Assembly: GCA_009911175.1 (NCBI GenBank)
Contig: QXWX01000003.1
Coordinates: 62,001-126,000, forward strand
Source: Lachnospiraceae bacterium
Lineage (GTDB): Bacteria > Bacillota_A > Clostridia > Lachnospirales > Lachnospiraceae
Reading direction: 5' to 3'
DNA length: 64,000 nucleotides
This document shows, one piece after another, positions 24,937 to 34,663 of the stretch. Every line of letters starts with the position of its first letter. Position 1 is the first letter of the stretch. Made by a program: the position numbers and the translations under genes. Under the pieces are notes generated by a model. The model searched no databases and was not told where the DNA came from. It worked only from the letters and a program-made list of their open reading frames with translations.

Positions 24937-25491
24937 CTACAGCCTCAGCATCTGCTTTGCCAGACTCTTCATATGCATCTTATCCAGAGCAGCGGCCAGC
25001 GTCAGGAAGATCACCGCGCTTCCTCCCGACTGCACCGCACTTCCCGCCAGCGATGCCAGCGGAGCCGCAAAAGATCCGAACAAAATCCCCTCCGTCAGAT
25101 AATACCCGGCCGCAGAGATCACAGCGGCCAGAAACGGCGCCGCAATGTTACGCGCGCAGAGGACCCTCCCCTCCTTCGATGTAAACGGCAGCACGATCAG
25201 CATCTTAATGATCACCGTGGCAGGCGCCCATACCGGCACCGTCAGGATATCCGCCATTCCTCCCCCGATCGCCGCCGCAGCCAGCGCATACGGCCTGGGA
25301 AGAAATGCTGCCCCCAGATAGATCAGCGCGTCCCCAAAATGGATATATCCGCCGTTGGCCCCATATGGAATATGGAAAATATATGCCGTCATGATCGTGA
25401 TCATTGCCGCAAACAATCCCGCTGTCACAAGCTTCGAGGCTGCCGCGCTTCCCCGTCTGTTGTCCATCATCTCAAATCCTCCTGTTTTCAT
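24937..25491 (-). CDS. ECF transporter S component, probable vitamin B6 uptake
   Basis: A 184-residue protein with about six membrane helices. The N-terminal helix region SKLVTAGLFAAMITIMTAY is the AxxxA-type docking helix of energy-coupling factor S components; the later GGYIHFGDALIYLGAAFLP is typical of this group. It overlaps the end of the pyridoxal kinase gene by 20 bases. That coupling makes a B6 vitamer the best guess for the substrate. The shared EcfA/EcfT module is not in the window. Start could also be a few codons further in (MMDNRRG). Confidence 0.75.
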   Translation of the reverse strand: MKTGGFEMMDNRRGSAAASKLVTAGLFAAMITIMTAYIFHIPYGANGGYIHFGDALIYLGAAFLPRPYALAAAAIGGGMADILTVPVWAPATVIIKMLIVLPFTSKEGRVLCARNIAAPFLAAVISAAGYYLTEGILFGSFAAPLASLAGSAVQSGGSAVIFLTLAAALDKMHMKSLAKQMLRL

Positions 25492-26362
25492 TGTACTCCT
25501 GCCGCCCGCGGATCAGCATCCCAAGATACTTTTCAAAATTCGTCCCATCATTGCGGTCCACCTGCTCAGCCATGGAGTCCTTCATCGCCCTTTCAATGAA
25601 TTCCCCCGCAAGGTCCATGGTCTGGAAAATGTCATCCCCCCTGGCAAGTCCGCCGGCAATGATGGACGCGAACAGATCCCCGGTTCCGGAAAAGCTCCCT
25701 CCGATATAGGGAAACGCAGACATTCTCCTGCCGTTTCGGTCCACAGCCAGGTTCCCGATCATCCGTTCCCCGCTTTCTGCGTCTTCAAACCGGATCCCTG
25801 TCACGACAACAGTTCCCGGCCCGGATTCCATCAGCTTTTCCGCCAGCTCCCCCGCCGCCTCCGAAATCTCTCTTTCCCCTTTCAGCTTCCCCAGCTCCTC
25901 ATAATCCGCTCCCGCAAGGAGGCACAGCTCCGTCAGGTTCGGCGTCACCACATCCGCCCGCAGGGCCAGCTCCTTCATCCGCTGCATCAGTCCCGGAGTG
26001 AACAGCTTATATACCCGTCCCTCATCCCCCATGACCGGATCCACCAGAAGAAATGTGGGTTCCTTATAAAATGTATCCAAAAACCGAAAAATATGCCGGA
26101 TCTGCGCTTCACTTGCCACGAACCCCGTATAGATCCCGTCAAACCGCACCCGCATCTTCTCCCATTCCTGCCGGAAATATTCCATCTTCTCCGTATAGTC
26201 GTCGCAGTAATAGCTGGGATACCCCGTCTGCGCGCTTAACACTGCCGTCGGCAGGGGACAGGGCTGAACCCCCATCACAGAAATCGTCGGAATCGCCGCC
26301 GTCAGCGAGCAATGCCCAAATCCCGACAGATCATTGATAACCGCAATCTTTTTCGCCATCAT
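25472..26362 (-). CDS. pdxY: Pyridoxal/pyridoxamine kinase
   Basis: A 296-residue ribokinase-fold kinase that phosphorylates pyridoxal or related B6 vitamers in salvage. Seen: N-terminal AVINDLSGFGHCSL, the VLSAQTGYPSYY substrate region, VDPVMGDEG, and the ATP and anion-hole region GGSFSGTGDLFASI with the catalytic Asp. Length is normal. GGAGATGG precedes a double ATG. First gene of the operon with the S component and the radical SAM gene. Thiamine-type HMP kinases share the fold, but the N-terminus is of the PdxK/PdxY type. Confidence 0.88.
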   Translation of the reverse strand: MMAKKIAVINDLSGFGHCSLTAAIPTISVMGVQPCPLPTAVLSAQTGYPSYYCDDYTEKMEYFRQEWEKMRVRFDGIYTGFVASEAQIRHIFRFLDTFYKEPTFLLVDPVMGDEGRVYKLFTPGLMQRMKELALRADVVTPNLTELCLLAGADYEELGKLKGEREISEAAGELAEKLMESGPGTVVVTGIRFEDAESGERMIGNLAVDRNGRRMSAFPYIGGSFSGTGDLFASIIAGGLARGDDIFQTMDLAGEFIERAMKDSMAEQVDRNDGTNFEKYLGMLIRGRQEYNENRRI

Positions 26363-26620
26363 CCATCTCCTTAAAAACTCTGTATCATTAACTTATTTTT
26401 CTGAAAAAACCAGAAAAGCACGTCATGAAATCCATTTTGGACAAGAAATTGCTTCCGCGCACCTAATACACATCTGAATCCGTTTCATAGATATCTCCGT
26501 TTACGGAAAACTCCTGCTGCCAAATATCAGGTATAAAAAAGAATATCACACAACTGGATATTTCAAAACAGCCAGTTATATGATATTCAACCAATCCACT
26601 TTTTGTTCTTTTTCAACAAT

Positions 26621-26710
26621 CCGACATTATGATGCGGTCCGATACTATTTTACAGTCTGATATTATTTTACAGTCCGATATTATTTTACAGTCCGATATT
26701 ATGATGCGAT
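26621..26710. repeat. 18-bp tandem repeat, five units
   Basis: Five units of CCGATATTATTTTACAGT type run from 26621 to 26710; the outer two have ATGATGCGGT or ATGATGCGAT ends. They lie in the 385-base gap between the formate channel gene and pdxY, 38 bases beyond the channel stop. The rest of the gap shows no gene. Confidence 0.85.
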
Positions 26711-26747
26711 CCAGGATTTTTCTCTCCTGAAATATATCGCGCCTAAA

Positions 26748-27593
26748 TCATTTTTCTCCCGAACGGATACCGCGGTTCGCCAGAAACAACGGAATCCCGA
26801 CCAGCACCATTCCTCCGATCACATTTCCCGCTGTTACAAAAAGAAGGCTGCATCCCCCGTTCCATCCGTTCAGGACTCCCAGCTGCTCCGTCGTGATCCC
26901 ATAAGCCTCCTGAGCTTTTGCCGCATAAGCCGGATTCATTGCCGCCAGCATCCCGGCCGGAATATAAAACATATTTGCCACACAATGCTCAAATCCGCCG
27001 ATCACAAACGCCCCGATCGGAAAAAATACCGCCCAGATCTTCCCCGCAATATCCCTCGCCGCCGCGGCCATCAAGATTGCGGCGCAGACCAGAAAATTGC
27101 AGAGCGTCCCCGACGCGATTCCCTGCGCCGGCGCGATCCCGGCCTTCGCAACTGCGGTCTTGATCGTATATGCCCCCAGTAATCCGCCGGAATAATTCAG
27201 ATTGCCGCTGAGATACAACAGCACGGCGATCAAAACGGCGCCGGCCAGATTGCTGAGATAAACTATGACCAGATTCCGCAGCACTCTTCCCCAAGCCACG
27301 CGCCCGTCCAATGCTGCCATGACCATCAGACAATTCCCCGTAAACAGCTCACCGCCCAGCAAAATGACCATCATCAGCCCCACCGGAAAGATCATCCCGC
27401 TCACTGCCCTCGCAAGCCCTACATCCGCGATCCCATGGGCCGCCGTACTGCTTGCCGCTCCGCCCAGCGCAATGAACGCCCCGGCCAGCATTCCAAGCAG
27501 GATCATTTTTCGGGCAGACAGCGCGGCCTTCCCCTGAGCCCCTTTCATATTGGCTTCCACAACCTCCGCCGGACTATTAAAATATGTTTGCAC
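26748..27593 (-). CDS. Formate/nitrite transporter (FNT family channel)
   Basis: A 281-residue membrane protein of the FocA/NirC/HSC family, which conducts small monovalent anions such as formate, nitrite or hydrosulfide. Six helices can be traced; typical blocks are FNSPAEVVEA at the N-terminus, GGELFTGNC in helix 3, GTLCNFLVCAAILMA, and the central-His loop FEHCVANMFYIPAG. I choose the GTG at 27593 because GGAGG lies 7 bases upstream and the protein then has the family length; the open frame extends to 27692. In a fermenting anaerobe formate export is the likeliest role. Confidence 0.88.
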   Translation of the reverse strand: MQTYFNSPAEVVEANMKGAQGKAALSARKMILLGMLAGAFIALGGAASSTAAHGIADVGLARAVSGMIFPVGLMMVILLGGELFTGNCLMVMAALDGRVAWGRVLRNLVIVYLSNLAGAVLIAVLLYLSGNLNYSGGLLGAYTIKTAVAKAGIAPAQGIASGTLCNFLVCAAILMAAAARDIAGKIWAVFFPIGAFVIGGFEHCVANMFYIPAGMLAAMNPAYAAKAQEAYGITTEQLGVLNGWNGGCSLLFVTAGNVIGGMVLVGIPLFLANRGIRSGEK

Positions 27594-27676
27594 TCTGCAC
27601 CTCCGATCCGAAATCAGCCCTTGTGAAATGGCCGCAGTCTCGATCCCCCTTTCCCGCACACCTGAACTGTTATAAA

Positions 27677-27706
27677 AATAAGGAATCCACATCCGGATTC
27701 CTTATT
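27677..27706 (-). terminator. Terminator of the chemoreceptor operon
   Basis: AATAAGGAATCC pairs with GGATTCCTTATT; on the minus strand it is followed by TTTTATAAC. It comes after the chemoreceptor stop and a repeat copy. Confidence 0.75.
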
Positions 27707-27711
27707 CGTCA

Positions 27712-27782
27712 ACACTTTCATGCCATGCCAAAAGGCATCCCCTTATGGCCATTCGGCTGTTTTACAAGATATGTATTATTTA
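27712..27782 (-). repeat. Dispersed two-hairpin repeat, copy 3
   Basis: Minus-strand copy: TATCTTGTAAAACAGCCGAA then TGGCCATAAGGGGATGCC then TTTTGGCAT. It overlaps the stop of the chemoreceptor gene, just as copy 2 overlaps the stop of the GH112 gene. Confidence 0.65.
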
Positions 27783-29467
27783 GATGACGGACCCGACTGA
27801 TTGGTTCTCAGCTTAAACCGTGTCACCAGTGACTTCAGAAGCTGTGACTGGCTGGACAGCTCTTCGCTGGCCGCCGCGCTCTCCTCAGATGTAGCAGAGT
27901 TGGTCTGCACCACGCTGGAAATCTGATCCATACCGGTCGTAACCTGTGAGATCGCCTCTGCCTGGCTCTCTGCCGCTGTCGTGATCTTATCCACATAATC
28001 AACCGCGCTTCTGGTGCTTTCTACCGTAGCTGAAATTGCCTCCGCAGTCCGGCCCGCAATCTCCGTCCCATTCTCTACCGCGGCGATCGTTCCTTCGATC
28101 AGAGCCGTCGTATTGCTTGCCGCCTCCGCACTCTTGGAAGCCAAGTTCCGCACTTCGTCAGCCACAACCGCGAAGCCCTTGCCCGCCTCGCCCGCGCGCG
28201 CAGCTTCAACTGCCGCGTTCAGCGCCAGAATATTGGTCTGGAACGCAATATCTTCAATGGTCTTAATGATCTTACCAATATCGCCGGACTTCTGGCTGAT
28301 ATCGCCCATAGCATCAATCATATCCTGCATCTGCTCATTGGAAACAGAAAGCTTGCTCTGGGCCTCTGTCACCTTGCCGCTTGCGTCCTTCGCGTTCTGA
28401 GCGGTATTGCTGACCTCTCTGGAAATCTCGTTGACCGTTGCAGCCAGCTCTTCCACGGAGCTTGCCTGCTGTGTCGCGCCCTGAGAAAGCGCCTGCGCGC
28501 CGGAGGATACCTGGTCTGCTCCGCTTGCCACCTGGTCGGAAGCATCATTGATCTGACGCATAACGTCACTCAGGTTAATATTCATACGGCGGATTGATTC
28601 CAGAAGCGGAATAAAGTCGCCCTTATACAGCTCCTGATTCGCGCGGATATCAAAGTTCCCCTTTGCCATCTCGTCCAGAAGATTTCTGAGATCATCCACA
28701 ACTCCTTCCAGAGCGGTGCAGGTAGCCTTTACATTCTTCACCAGCGTTCCAAACTCATCTCTTGATTCATATTCAAGCTCCTGAGTCATATTGCCTTCCG
28801 CCAGGCCTTCCATTGCCTTCTCAATCTCTGCCACAGGCTTCACGATGGTTGACGTCACTCTGCCGCAGATCACCAGCGCAAGGATCACCGCAATCACCAC
28901 CATACCGATCAGGAGGAACATGCTGGTGTTGGTCGAGTCATAGCTTTCCTGCAGTGCATCCGCACGCATGCTCGAAGATTTATCACTCAAAGGCCTTGCC
29001 AGCTGGATTACCTTTTCCAGTGCCGGGGTACACTTATTCAGGATCGCATCCTTCGCGCCGTCCTGATCGCCCCTTTCCAGCATAGCAATAATATCATTTG
29101 CCTCTGAAAGCCAGTCATTAACAGCCGTCTTATATGCAGCCACCTCGTCCTGGTTCAGATCCTTGGAACTCTCAAGCACTTCAAAATTACTTTCGATAGA
29201 GGCAACATCCTCCTCAATCGTCTGCTTCTCCGTTGTTCCGACTCTCCCGCTGATATACATATCACGCACATGCTTCGCTGCCTCATTTGTAGCGATCCGG
29301 TTGTTCTGTACAGCGTCATCCGCCGCAACAGGTCCGGTCATGCAGGCATTCAGGTTACTGTTCGCCTTTCTCAGCTGCAAAACGGAAAAAACTGAAATTA
29401 TGACCGTTAAGATCAATACCATCGCAAAAGATACATACAATTTGTTTCTAATCTTTAAATTCTTCAA
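27776..29467 (-). CDS. Methyl-accepting chemotaxis protein
   Basis: A 563-residue transmembrane chemoreceptor. It has TM1 (residues about 10-30), a four-helix-bundle type periplasm-side sensor, TM2 (about 185-205), a HAMP domain ([20 protein letters not shown]) and the signalling hairpin near residue 412 ([18 protein letters not shown]). No C-terminal methylation-enzyme tether is seen. It starts with TTG 10 bases after GGAGACGGG, inside the end of the preceding gene (20-base overlap), so the two are cotranslated. Its output would go through CheA and CheW, which are not in this window. Confidence 0.92.
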   Translation of the reverse strand: MKNLKIRNKLYVSFAMVLILTVIISVFSVLQLRKANSNLNACMTGPVAADDAVQNNRIATNEAAKHVRDMYISGRVGTTEKQTIEEDVASIESNFEVLESSKDLNQDEVAAYKTAVNDWLSEANDIIAMLERGDQDGAKDAILNKCTPALEKVIQLARPLSDKSSSMRADALQESYDSTNTSMFLLIGMVVIAVILALVICGRVTSTIVKPVAEIEKAMEGLAEGNMTQELEYESRDEFGTLVKNVKATCTALEGVVDDLRNLLDEMAKGNFDIRANQELYKGDFIPLLESIRRMNINLSDVMRQINDASDQVASGADQVSSGAQALSQGATQQASSVEELAATVNEISREVSNTAQNAKDASGKVTEAQSKLSVSNEQMQDMIDAMGDISQKSGDIGKIIKTIEDIAFQTNILALNAAVEAARAGEAGKGFAVVADEVRNLASKSAEAASNTTALIEGTIAAVENGTEIAGRTAEAISATVESTRSAVDYVDKITTAAESQAEAISQVTTGMDQISSVVQTNSATSEESAAASEELSSQSQLLKSLVTRFKLRTNQSGPSSK

Positions 29468-30896
29468 CTTGCCCGTCTCCTTCTGTCATTTCCGGCTCCG
29501 CATTGCCTGAATCGGCGCTGCTTTCCGGTTCTTTTTCTTTTGCCGTTCCTGTTATGACCGGCTGTTTTTCATTTTGCTCCGGCTCTGACTGTCCTGATCC
29601 GCCGCAGTCTCCGGATTCCTGAGTCTCTGACTCGTCCGCGGCATCTGCGGAAAGCAATTCTTCCGGTTCTTCTTCCCTTTTTCGGAACCGCGTCTTTATC
29701 TTTTCTCTTATATCCAAACATTTTACGCTGAGCCGAAACCACATCTTTTCACATCGGGCCGCCAGCATCCTGTAATAGATGCGGACATTCCGGATGCCCC
29801 AGCAAAAAATGAGTAAAAATGGATATTTGTCCAGTATTGGGAAAAACTGGCACATATAATCTCTGGGAGGAAACATCCACTCCCTCTTTTTGAGAAGCCA
29901 TTCTTCTTCTCTGTCGCGCCGGTAAAAATCCAGCCTGACCTTTTCATTCGGCAGGAGGACCTTATCCAGGTGGTTATTCTCCTGACCGTGCAGGAGGATA
30001 TATTCCTCCAGTTCCAGCGCGATCCCGTACTGCTGCCTTACGCCCTCTTCAAACCAGAGCGAAGAAAGCACCTCGGCCTGACGGACAAATTCCGTCCACT
30101 TTGCCTTTTCCAGAAGATCCTTCACCGCTTTCCATGGAAAAGCTTCATCCAATACCTTCCTGAACAGCCAAAATTCCAGGATATCCCTAATCTTCAGCAC
30201 CCCTGTCAGGTACAGCTCGACCAGTCTTCCCGCGCGATATACATATTCTTCCTCATCAGACAATATATGTATAAAACGATACTTTGCCGAAGCAGCACCG
30301 GCCAGATGCAGCGCCCCCCGGCGCGGCGCATTCTGCGGGCCGCAGTTTTCCATACGCAGATACTTCCTGATGGGACCGGAAAAATAACGCTTAAGAACCT
30401 TATTCTCAATCGGAACCTCACCGTAAAATACAACCCGGATCCCCGGCACCCTCACGTATACATTTCCCTTTTCCAGCCTGTCATCCGCCTGCTCATAGTC
30501 CATATCCCGCATCAGTCTGTAGACCTGAGCCAGCTTCTTCTTGTCTACAAGTATCTCAATCTGACTGAAAGACGCCATCTCCGGCAGCGGGTACAATTCC
30601 CTCACACTCGTATCCGACAGCAGCAGCGCGTCAATCCCATGCCTCTCCAACTGCCAGAGGATCACTTCTTCCGCCTTTTGGTACGATTCATACAAAAGAA
30701 GCTCCCTCTTATACTTCTGATAAAACTCTTCCCCGCACGCTTCTGAGATCTCTTTCTCCAGTCCCAGGATTCCCAGATAAACAAGATTGACCACATTCTG
30801 GTAATCGGAAACGCTTAAGATCTTATCCCAATTTACATATCTTCTCGAGGTTTGGACCGGTTTTTGATTAATTATGGCCCCCAGCAGCATCAGCAT
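29448..30896 (-). CDS. Nucleotidyltransferase-family protein of unknown role
   Basis: A 482-residue protein of the uncharacterised nucleotidyltransferase group (PF14907-like). [20 protein letters not shown] and [19 protein letters not shown] resemble the degenerate nucleotidyltransferase fold. The last 75 or so residues are very acidic and low-complexity. It overlaps the chemoreceptor gene. The ATG at 30896 lacks its own ribosome site, while AAGGAGGG (30925-30932) stands 7 bases before an in-frame ATT codon, so initiation may be at a rare ATT upstream. A CCGATAA word near 30963 resembles a sigma-28 -10 box, but without a matching -35 box. Confidence 0.6.
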   Translation of the reverse strand: MLMLLGAIINQKPVQTSRRYVNWDKILSVSDYQNVVNLVYLGILGLEKEISEACGEEFYQKYKRELLLYESYQKAEEVILWQLERHGIDALLLSDTSVRELYPLPEMASFSQIEILVDKKKLAQVYRLMRDMDYEQADDRLEKGNVYVRVPGIRVVFYGEVPIENKVLKRYFSGPIRKYLRMENCGPQNAPRRGALHLAGAASAKYRFIHILSDEEEYVYRAGRLVELYLTGVLKIRDILEFWLFRKVLDEAFPWKAVKDLLEKAKWTEFVRQAEVLSSLWFEEGVRQQYGIALELEEYILLHGQENNHLDKVLLPNEKVRLDFYRRDREEEWLLKKREWMFPPRDYMCQFFPILDKYPFLLIFCWGIRNVRIYYRMLAARCEKMWFRLSVKCLDIREKIKTRFRKREEEPEELLSADAADESETQESGDCGGSGQSEPEQNEKQPVITGTAKEKEPESSADSGNAEPEMTEGDGQVEEFKD

Positions 30897-31110
30897 ATAT
30901 CTGATTTCATAATTAATAATTGGTCCCTCCTTCCAGCATCACAAAAATTAGCCCTTCTATAATTATCGGATATTTTCCGACAAATATAATGTTTTTTCAG
31001 CTTTTTTCTTGACCAGAATGCTTTTTCTTGATTGCCGGCCTCTTCCCCGATCATCTGCCATAACCGGTTGCGCCGCAAACAGGAGCAACCGCTGCCTTTT
31101 CTTTCGTCTG

Positions 31111-31842
31111 CTACCGCTTCCTTGACAAAATCTTCCTTTCTTCAAATATATCCGTAGCCTTTTGATTGTATATCGCGTTCTTTTCATCCGCCACAACCAT
31201 ACCGGAAACCAGCGAAATACACCGTTTTTTCATGATCGTAACCAGATCCCTGGCATGGCTGGCGACCACAACCGTCATTCCCTGGTAATTCACCTCCGCC
31301 AGAAGCTGCATCAGGTCCCAGGAAGCGTCAGGATCCAGATTGGCCGTCGGCTCGTCCGCGATCAGGATGTCCGGGCTGGTGGAAAGAGCCCTTGCCAAAA
31401 GCACTCTCGCCTGCTCTCCGCCGGACAGCTCGTCAGGAAATGACTCCGATTTTCCCACCAGGCCCACCAGGCCGAGCACGCGCATAGCCGTCTTCTTCAT
31501 CTGCGCGCTGCCATGCTCCGTGGCCCACAGCGCAAATAAGATATTGTCATAGACGGAGCGGTTTTTCAGCAGTCCCACCTCCTGGGATACGATCCCGATC
31601 CGACGGCGGTGCGCGGAGATCTTTCTCCTCTTCATGATGTCCAGCCTGCGCCCATTGACCGTGATCCGCCCGGATGTGGCCTCCTCCTGCTTCATGATCA
31701 GATTCAGCAGAGTACTTTTTCCCGCGCCGCTCCTGCCGATCACAAAAACAAATTCCCCTTTTTCGATCTCAAAGGATACATTTTCCAGCGCGGTCTCATC
31801 CCCAAACTTTTTTGTCACATGATCAAAAATAATTTGTGCCAT
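31111..31842 (-). CDS. FtsE-like ABC transporter ATP-binding protein
   Basis: A 243-residue ATPase. Walker A GRSGAGKST (near residue 36), signature LSGGEQARVLLARAL, Walker B ILIADEPTANLDP and switch ASHARDLV are complete. The N-terminus MAQIIFDHVTKKFG and overall length resemble FtsE, which with FtsX controls cell-wall hydrolases at division. No ftsX is downstream: the next DNA holds no gene until 30896. It could therefore be an orphan, or an ATPase for a permease elsewhere. The end (NAIYNQKATDIFEERKIL) is not typical of FtsE. Confidence 0.75.
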   Translation of the reverse strand: MAQIIFDHVTKKFGDETALENVSFEIEKGEFVFVIGRSGAGKSTLLNLIMKQEEATSGRITVNGRRLDIMKRRKISAHRRRIGIVSQEVGLLKNRSVYDNILFALWATEHGSAQMKKTAMRVLGLVGLVGKSESFPDELSGGEQARVLLARALSTSPDILIADEPTANLDPDASWDLMQLLAEVNYQGMTVVVASHARDLVTIMKKRCISLVSGMVVADEKNAIYNQKATDIFEERKILSRKR

Positions 31843-32029
31843 ACACTCCCTACCTTAATTTTTTTCCACAAGTTCCGATATACGATACATGTAAACAACA
31901 GTCATCAAACCGTGGGGCTATCCATATAGTATAAACTTTTCATACCATTTATATAGAAAACAGGATATAATATAAATATACTTTTTTTAATCGGAACAGT
32001 CAATAGATTATAAGAATATGGAGAAAAAA

Positions 32030-32995
32030 ATGAAAAAGAAAATATTATGCGGAATCTTTTTTCTGACAATTTTATTCTGTATCTCTTTCTCTCAGACACA
32101 TATGGCCGCCGCTGGCGCAGGTTTCTTTTCCGGATGCGCTTTCGGCACGGATCCTTCTTTAGGAAATACTTCCGGCACAGATCCTTCTTTAGGAAATACT
32201 TCCGGCATGGATTCTGCGCTTGGAAACTCTTCCGGCATGGATTCCTCTCTGGAAAATGTTTCCGACGTGGATCCTTCTTCAGATCATTCGACTGCCGGAG
32301 ATTTCTCTTTAGGAAATACTCCCGGGATTCCCGGCACAGACGGCACGATTCCCGGCGCGCAGTCTGCCATAGACGCAGGCGGACAGAGAGTTCCCCTGGG
32401 AGATCTGGCAACACCCGAGCCTTTGGAAAATACGGCCGCTTCGGCAGGAGAGTTCACTCTGTCCCTGACTACCAGCATCGGCACTCTGACCTATTATAAC
32501 CAGTCTGATTCCCGCTGGGCCAATTATCCCTACGGCGGCAGCGATCCCCTCGCGGTCTACGGCTGCGGGCCCACCGTAATGGCCATGCTGGTGACCAGCT
32601 TTACAGAGCATACCATCCAGCCTCCGGACATGGCCGCATGGGCGGCTGCCAACCACTACTGGTCCTCCGGCTACGGCACCAGGCACGAATTTATTCTTGA
32701 AGGCGCCGCGGCCTTCGGCCTCCAGGCCGAATCCTTCCAGAACCTGACAGCAGAAGGCGTAATGTCCGAGCTGAAAAACGGACATATCCTGGTGGCATTG
32801 ATGGGCCCCGGGCATTTTTCAGACAGCGGACATTTCATCATCATTACCGAGGACTGGTCCGGCAGCCAGGTCCGGGTCGCCGATCCCGCAAGGCTGGAAC
32901 GGACACAGGCCGCATGGGATGTACAGCTGATTCTGGATGAACTGCTCACCACAGCTACGGCGGGCGGGCCGGTTTGGAGCATTACCCCCAGATAA
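32030..32995 (+). CDS. Secreted C39-family cysteine peptidase with N-terminal repeats
   Basis: A 321-residue predicted exported protein. Residues 1-30 form a signal peptide (KKKILCGIFFLTILFCISFS). Residues about 37-95 are imperfect 10-residue repeats (DPSLGNTSGT), Ser/Gly/Asp-rich. The C-terminal 180 residues are a C39-like papain-fold domain with Cys in YGCGPTVMAM, His in SGHFIIITED and a following Asp in VADPAR. It probably cleaves peptides or cell-wall bridges outside the cell. Start at 32030 is 7 bases after GGAG; an in-frame ATG at 32018 contains that site. It is divergent from the FtsE-like gene. Confidence 0.75.
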   Translation: MKKKILCGIFFLTILFCISFSQTHMAAAGAGFFSGCAFGTDPSLGNTSGTDPSLGNTSGMDSALGNSSGMDSSLENVSDVDPSSDHSTAGDFSLGNTPGIPGTDGTIPGAQSAIDAGGQRVPLGDLATPEPLENTAASAGEFTLSLTTSIGTLTYYNQSDSRWANYPYGGSDPLAVYGCGPTVMAMLVTSFTEHTIQPPDMAAWAAANHYWSSGYGTRHEFILEGAAAFGLQAESFQNLTAEGVMSELKNGHILVALMGPGHFSDSGHFIIITEDWSGSQVRVADPARLERTQAAWDVQLILDELLTTATAGGPVWSITPR

Positions 32996-33010
32996 TATCC
33001 GCAAAAACAT

Positions 33011-33087
33011 ACTGGTACATCACAAACCTTTTATAACCACAGTTCCATTGTGCACTGAGGCCGCAAAAGGATATGAGATGTACCAGT
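33011..33087. repeat. Inverted repeat downstream of the C39 peptidase
   Basis: ACTGGTACATC (33011-33021) pairs with GATGTACCAGT (33077-33087), with an inner partial CCTTTTAT/AAAAGGAT pairing. It may end the peptidase transcript. Confidence 0.5.
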
Positions 33088-33209
33088 CACGATCTGTCGA
33101 TCTCTTACAGTCTTCATAAACCAGGCGTTTTGCGAATATTCACAGGAAAATTCTGACACTCCCCTGATCCTTACAATTAGTAATAAACCAGTAACGATGC
33201 GACAATCTC

Positions 33210-34253
33210 TTACAATTCATATTCCTTGTACAACCGTTCGCGCAATGCATCGTCAGCTGCAATTTTGACAATCAGGTTGCTTTTCCCTTCATTTGTCAGA
33301 TGAAGGATTAATCTCCCATATCTTTGTGCTTCCTCTTCTTTGCCTTCTGCCCTGCCCTCTTCTTTGCCTTCTATTCTTCCAATCGCCCGTTCTTCTTCCC
33401 GGAGGTAATCAAGCACTTCTTTTTCATCATATTCAAAAATACTCATGGCAATCACCTCCGCTTTGTTCTTTCTCAGGAAATCTGCCAGGATTCCATCTTT
33501 GATACATTCATCCACCGCACGTTGCACGGCTTCTTTCAGATCCATATTGCCGCAGTAACTTCGAACGCATTCCACATATTTCATATATTCCCGCAGTGTC
33601 GGACACTGATCCAGAAATTCTTGATTGTTGCCCGGATTGATGTTGATCACCAGCACCTTTAATTCCAGGAGCGGTGATTCCTGCTGCAGGATCCGACCGA
33701 TCTCGCTGAAAGCTTTGACGGTTTTTACAGCAGTATCACTTCCCTTATCCACATTGCTTTTAGCAGTATCGGTGCTGCTGGATGCATTCACTCCGTTATC
33801 CGCTGTACCGTCAGCATTGGTTTCGCATATCTTATACAAATCTGACAATTTCAGGATCATCCGTTCCGGATATTTGTTTGTTCCATTATAAAATACCACA
33901 AAATGAGGCGCATGCAGTTTCACTGGTGTACTCCCATACAGCCTTTTGCTCTCTACCAGCCCCTCATACTCTTTCGAAATATAATGCAGGAAGCGCAGCG
34001 GCATGTTCGGATTAACAGTCGATTGGTGTTCGTATAAATGCAGATCATCAAATACAATAAATGCAAGGTCATTTTTCATGCCCATATAGATCGCATGCTT
34101 CAACGTAACGACCTCCAGACCTGCGGTATCCGTATAACGTTTCCCGCTGACAGCATTATAAAGTTCCATCTGTCGCTTCTTATCATCGCGATATAAAATA
34201 CAAAATACGCTGTCCTTATGTTCCTTGTTGACAAATATCTGTTTTTCGCTCAT
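33210..34253 (-). CDS. Rpn-family nuclease/transposase-like protein (1)
   Basis: A 347-residue protein of the Rpn/PD-(D/E)XK type (recombination-promoting nuclease family, formerly transposase_31). Seen: DLAFIVFDDLHLYEHQST followed by PMRLRFLHYIS-like order (NMPLRFLHYIS) and HFVVFYNGTNKYPE, the core of the family in Clostridia, where many copies occur per genome. A long Asn/Asp/Ser-rich stretch (residues about 145-175) separates the core from a helical C-terminus with a charged EGKEEGRAEGKEEE repeat. Domestic role is unknown. The 410 bases upstream (34254-34663) hold no gene I can support. Confidence 0.7.
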   Translation of the reverse strand: MSEKQIFVNKEHKDSVFCILYRDDKKRQMELYNAVSGKRYTDTAGLEVVTLKHAIYMGMKNDLAFIVFDDLHLYEHQSTVNPNMPLRFLHYISKEYEGLVESKRLYGSTPVKLHAPHFVVFYNGTNKYPERMILKLSDLYKICETNADGTADNGVNASSSTDTAKSNVDKGSDTAVKTVKAFSEIGRILQQESPLLELKVLVININPGNNQEFLDQCPTLREYMKYVECVRSYCGNMDLKEAVQRAVDECIKDGILADFLRKNKAEVIAMSIFEYDEKEVLDYLREEERAIGRIEGKEEGRAEGKEEEAQRYGRLILHLTNEGKSNLIVKIAADDALRERLYKEYEL

Positions 34254-34663
34254 GTGGGCCTCCTTTTTCGGGCCTTTAAAAAGCAGACATTCATTCCTGT
34301 ACGGTTTGTATAAAACACTCTGTCAGCGATTCAAAAACCCTATGCTGTTTTAAAAGTATTGAAATAAGCATAGATTTTCTGAAATGTTGAATGATAAGAA
34401 ATCAACAGAAATAGAACTTTAGAATCCTTATGCTTTGCAATGATGATAACATGGGACACAGATATTTACAAGCGTTTTCTGTTTTTTGTCCCAAATATTT
34501 ATTATGAATGGCTACAGATCAGAATTTAGCCTGCAGCGCAGCTGAACTTTCGAAGACGGTCGGAAAGTACTGTTTATCTGCAGTAGTTTCTGACGGCATC
34601 TGATGCCCCTTACCTATACAGCAGACATTTCGTAATTTCACGACCGCCCTGTCTTCTCTCTAT

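Noticed and set aside
26621..26710. CRISPR array
   Set aside because: The 18-bp units are directly adjacent without spacers, and there are no cas genes.
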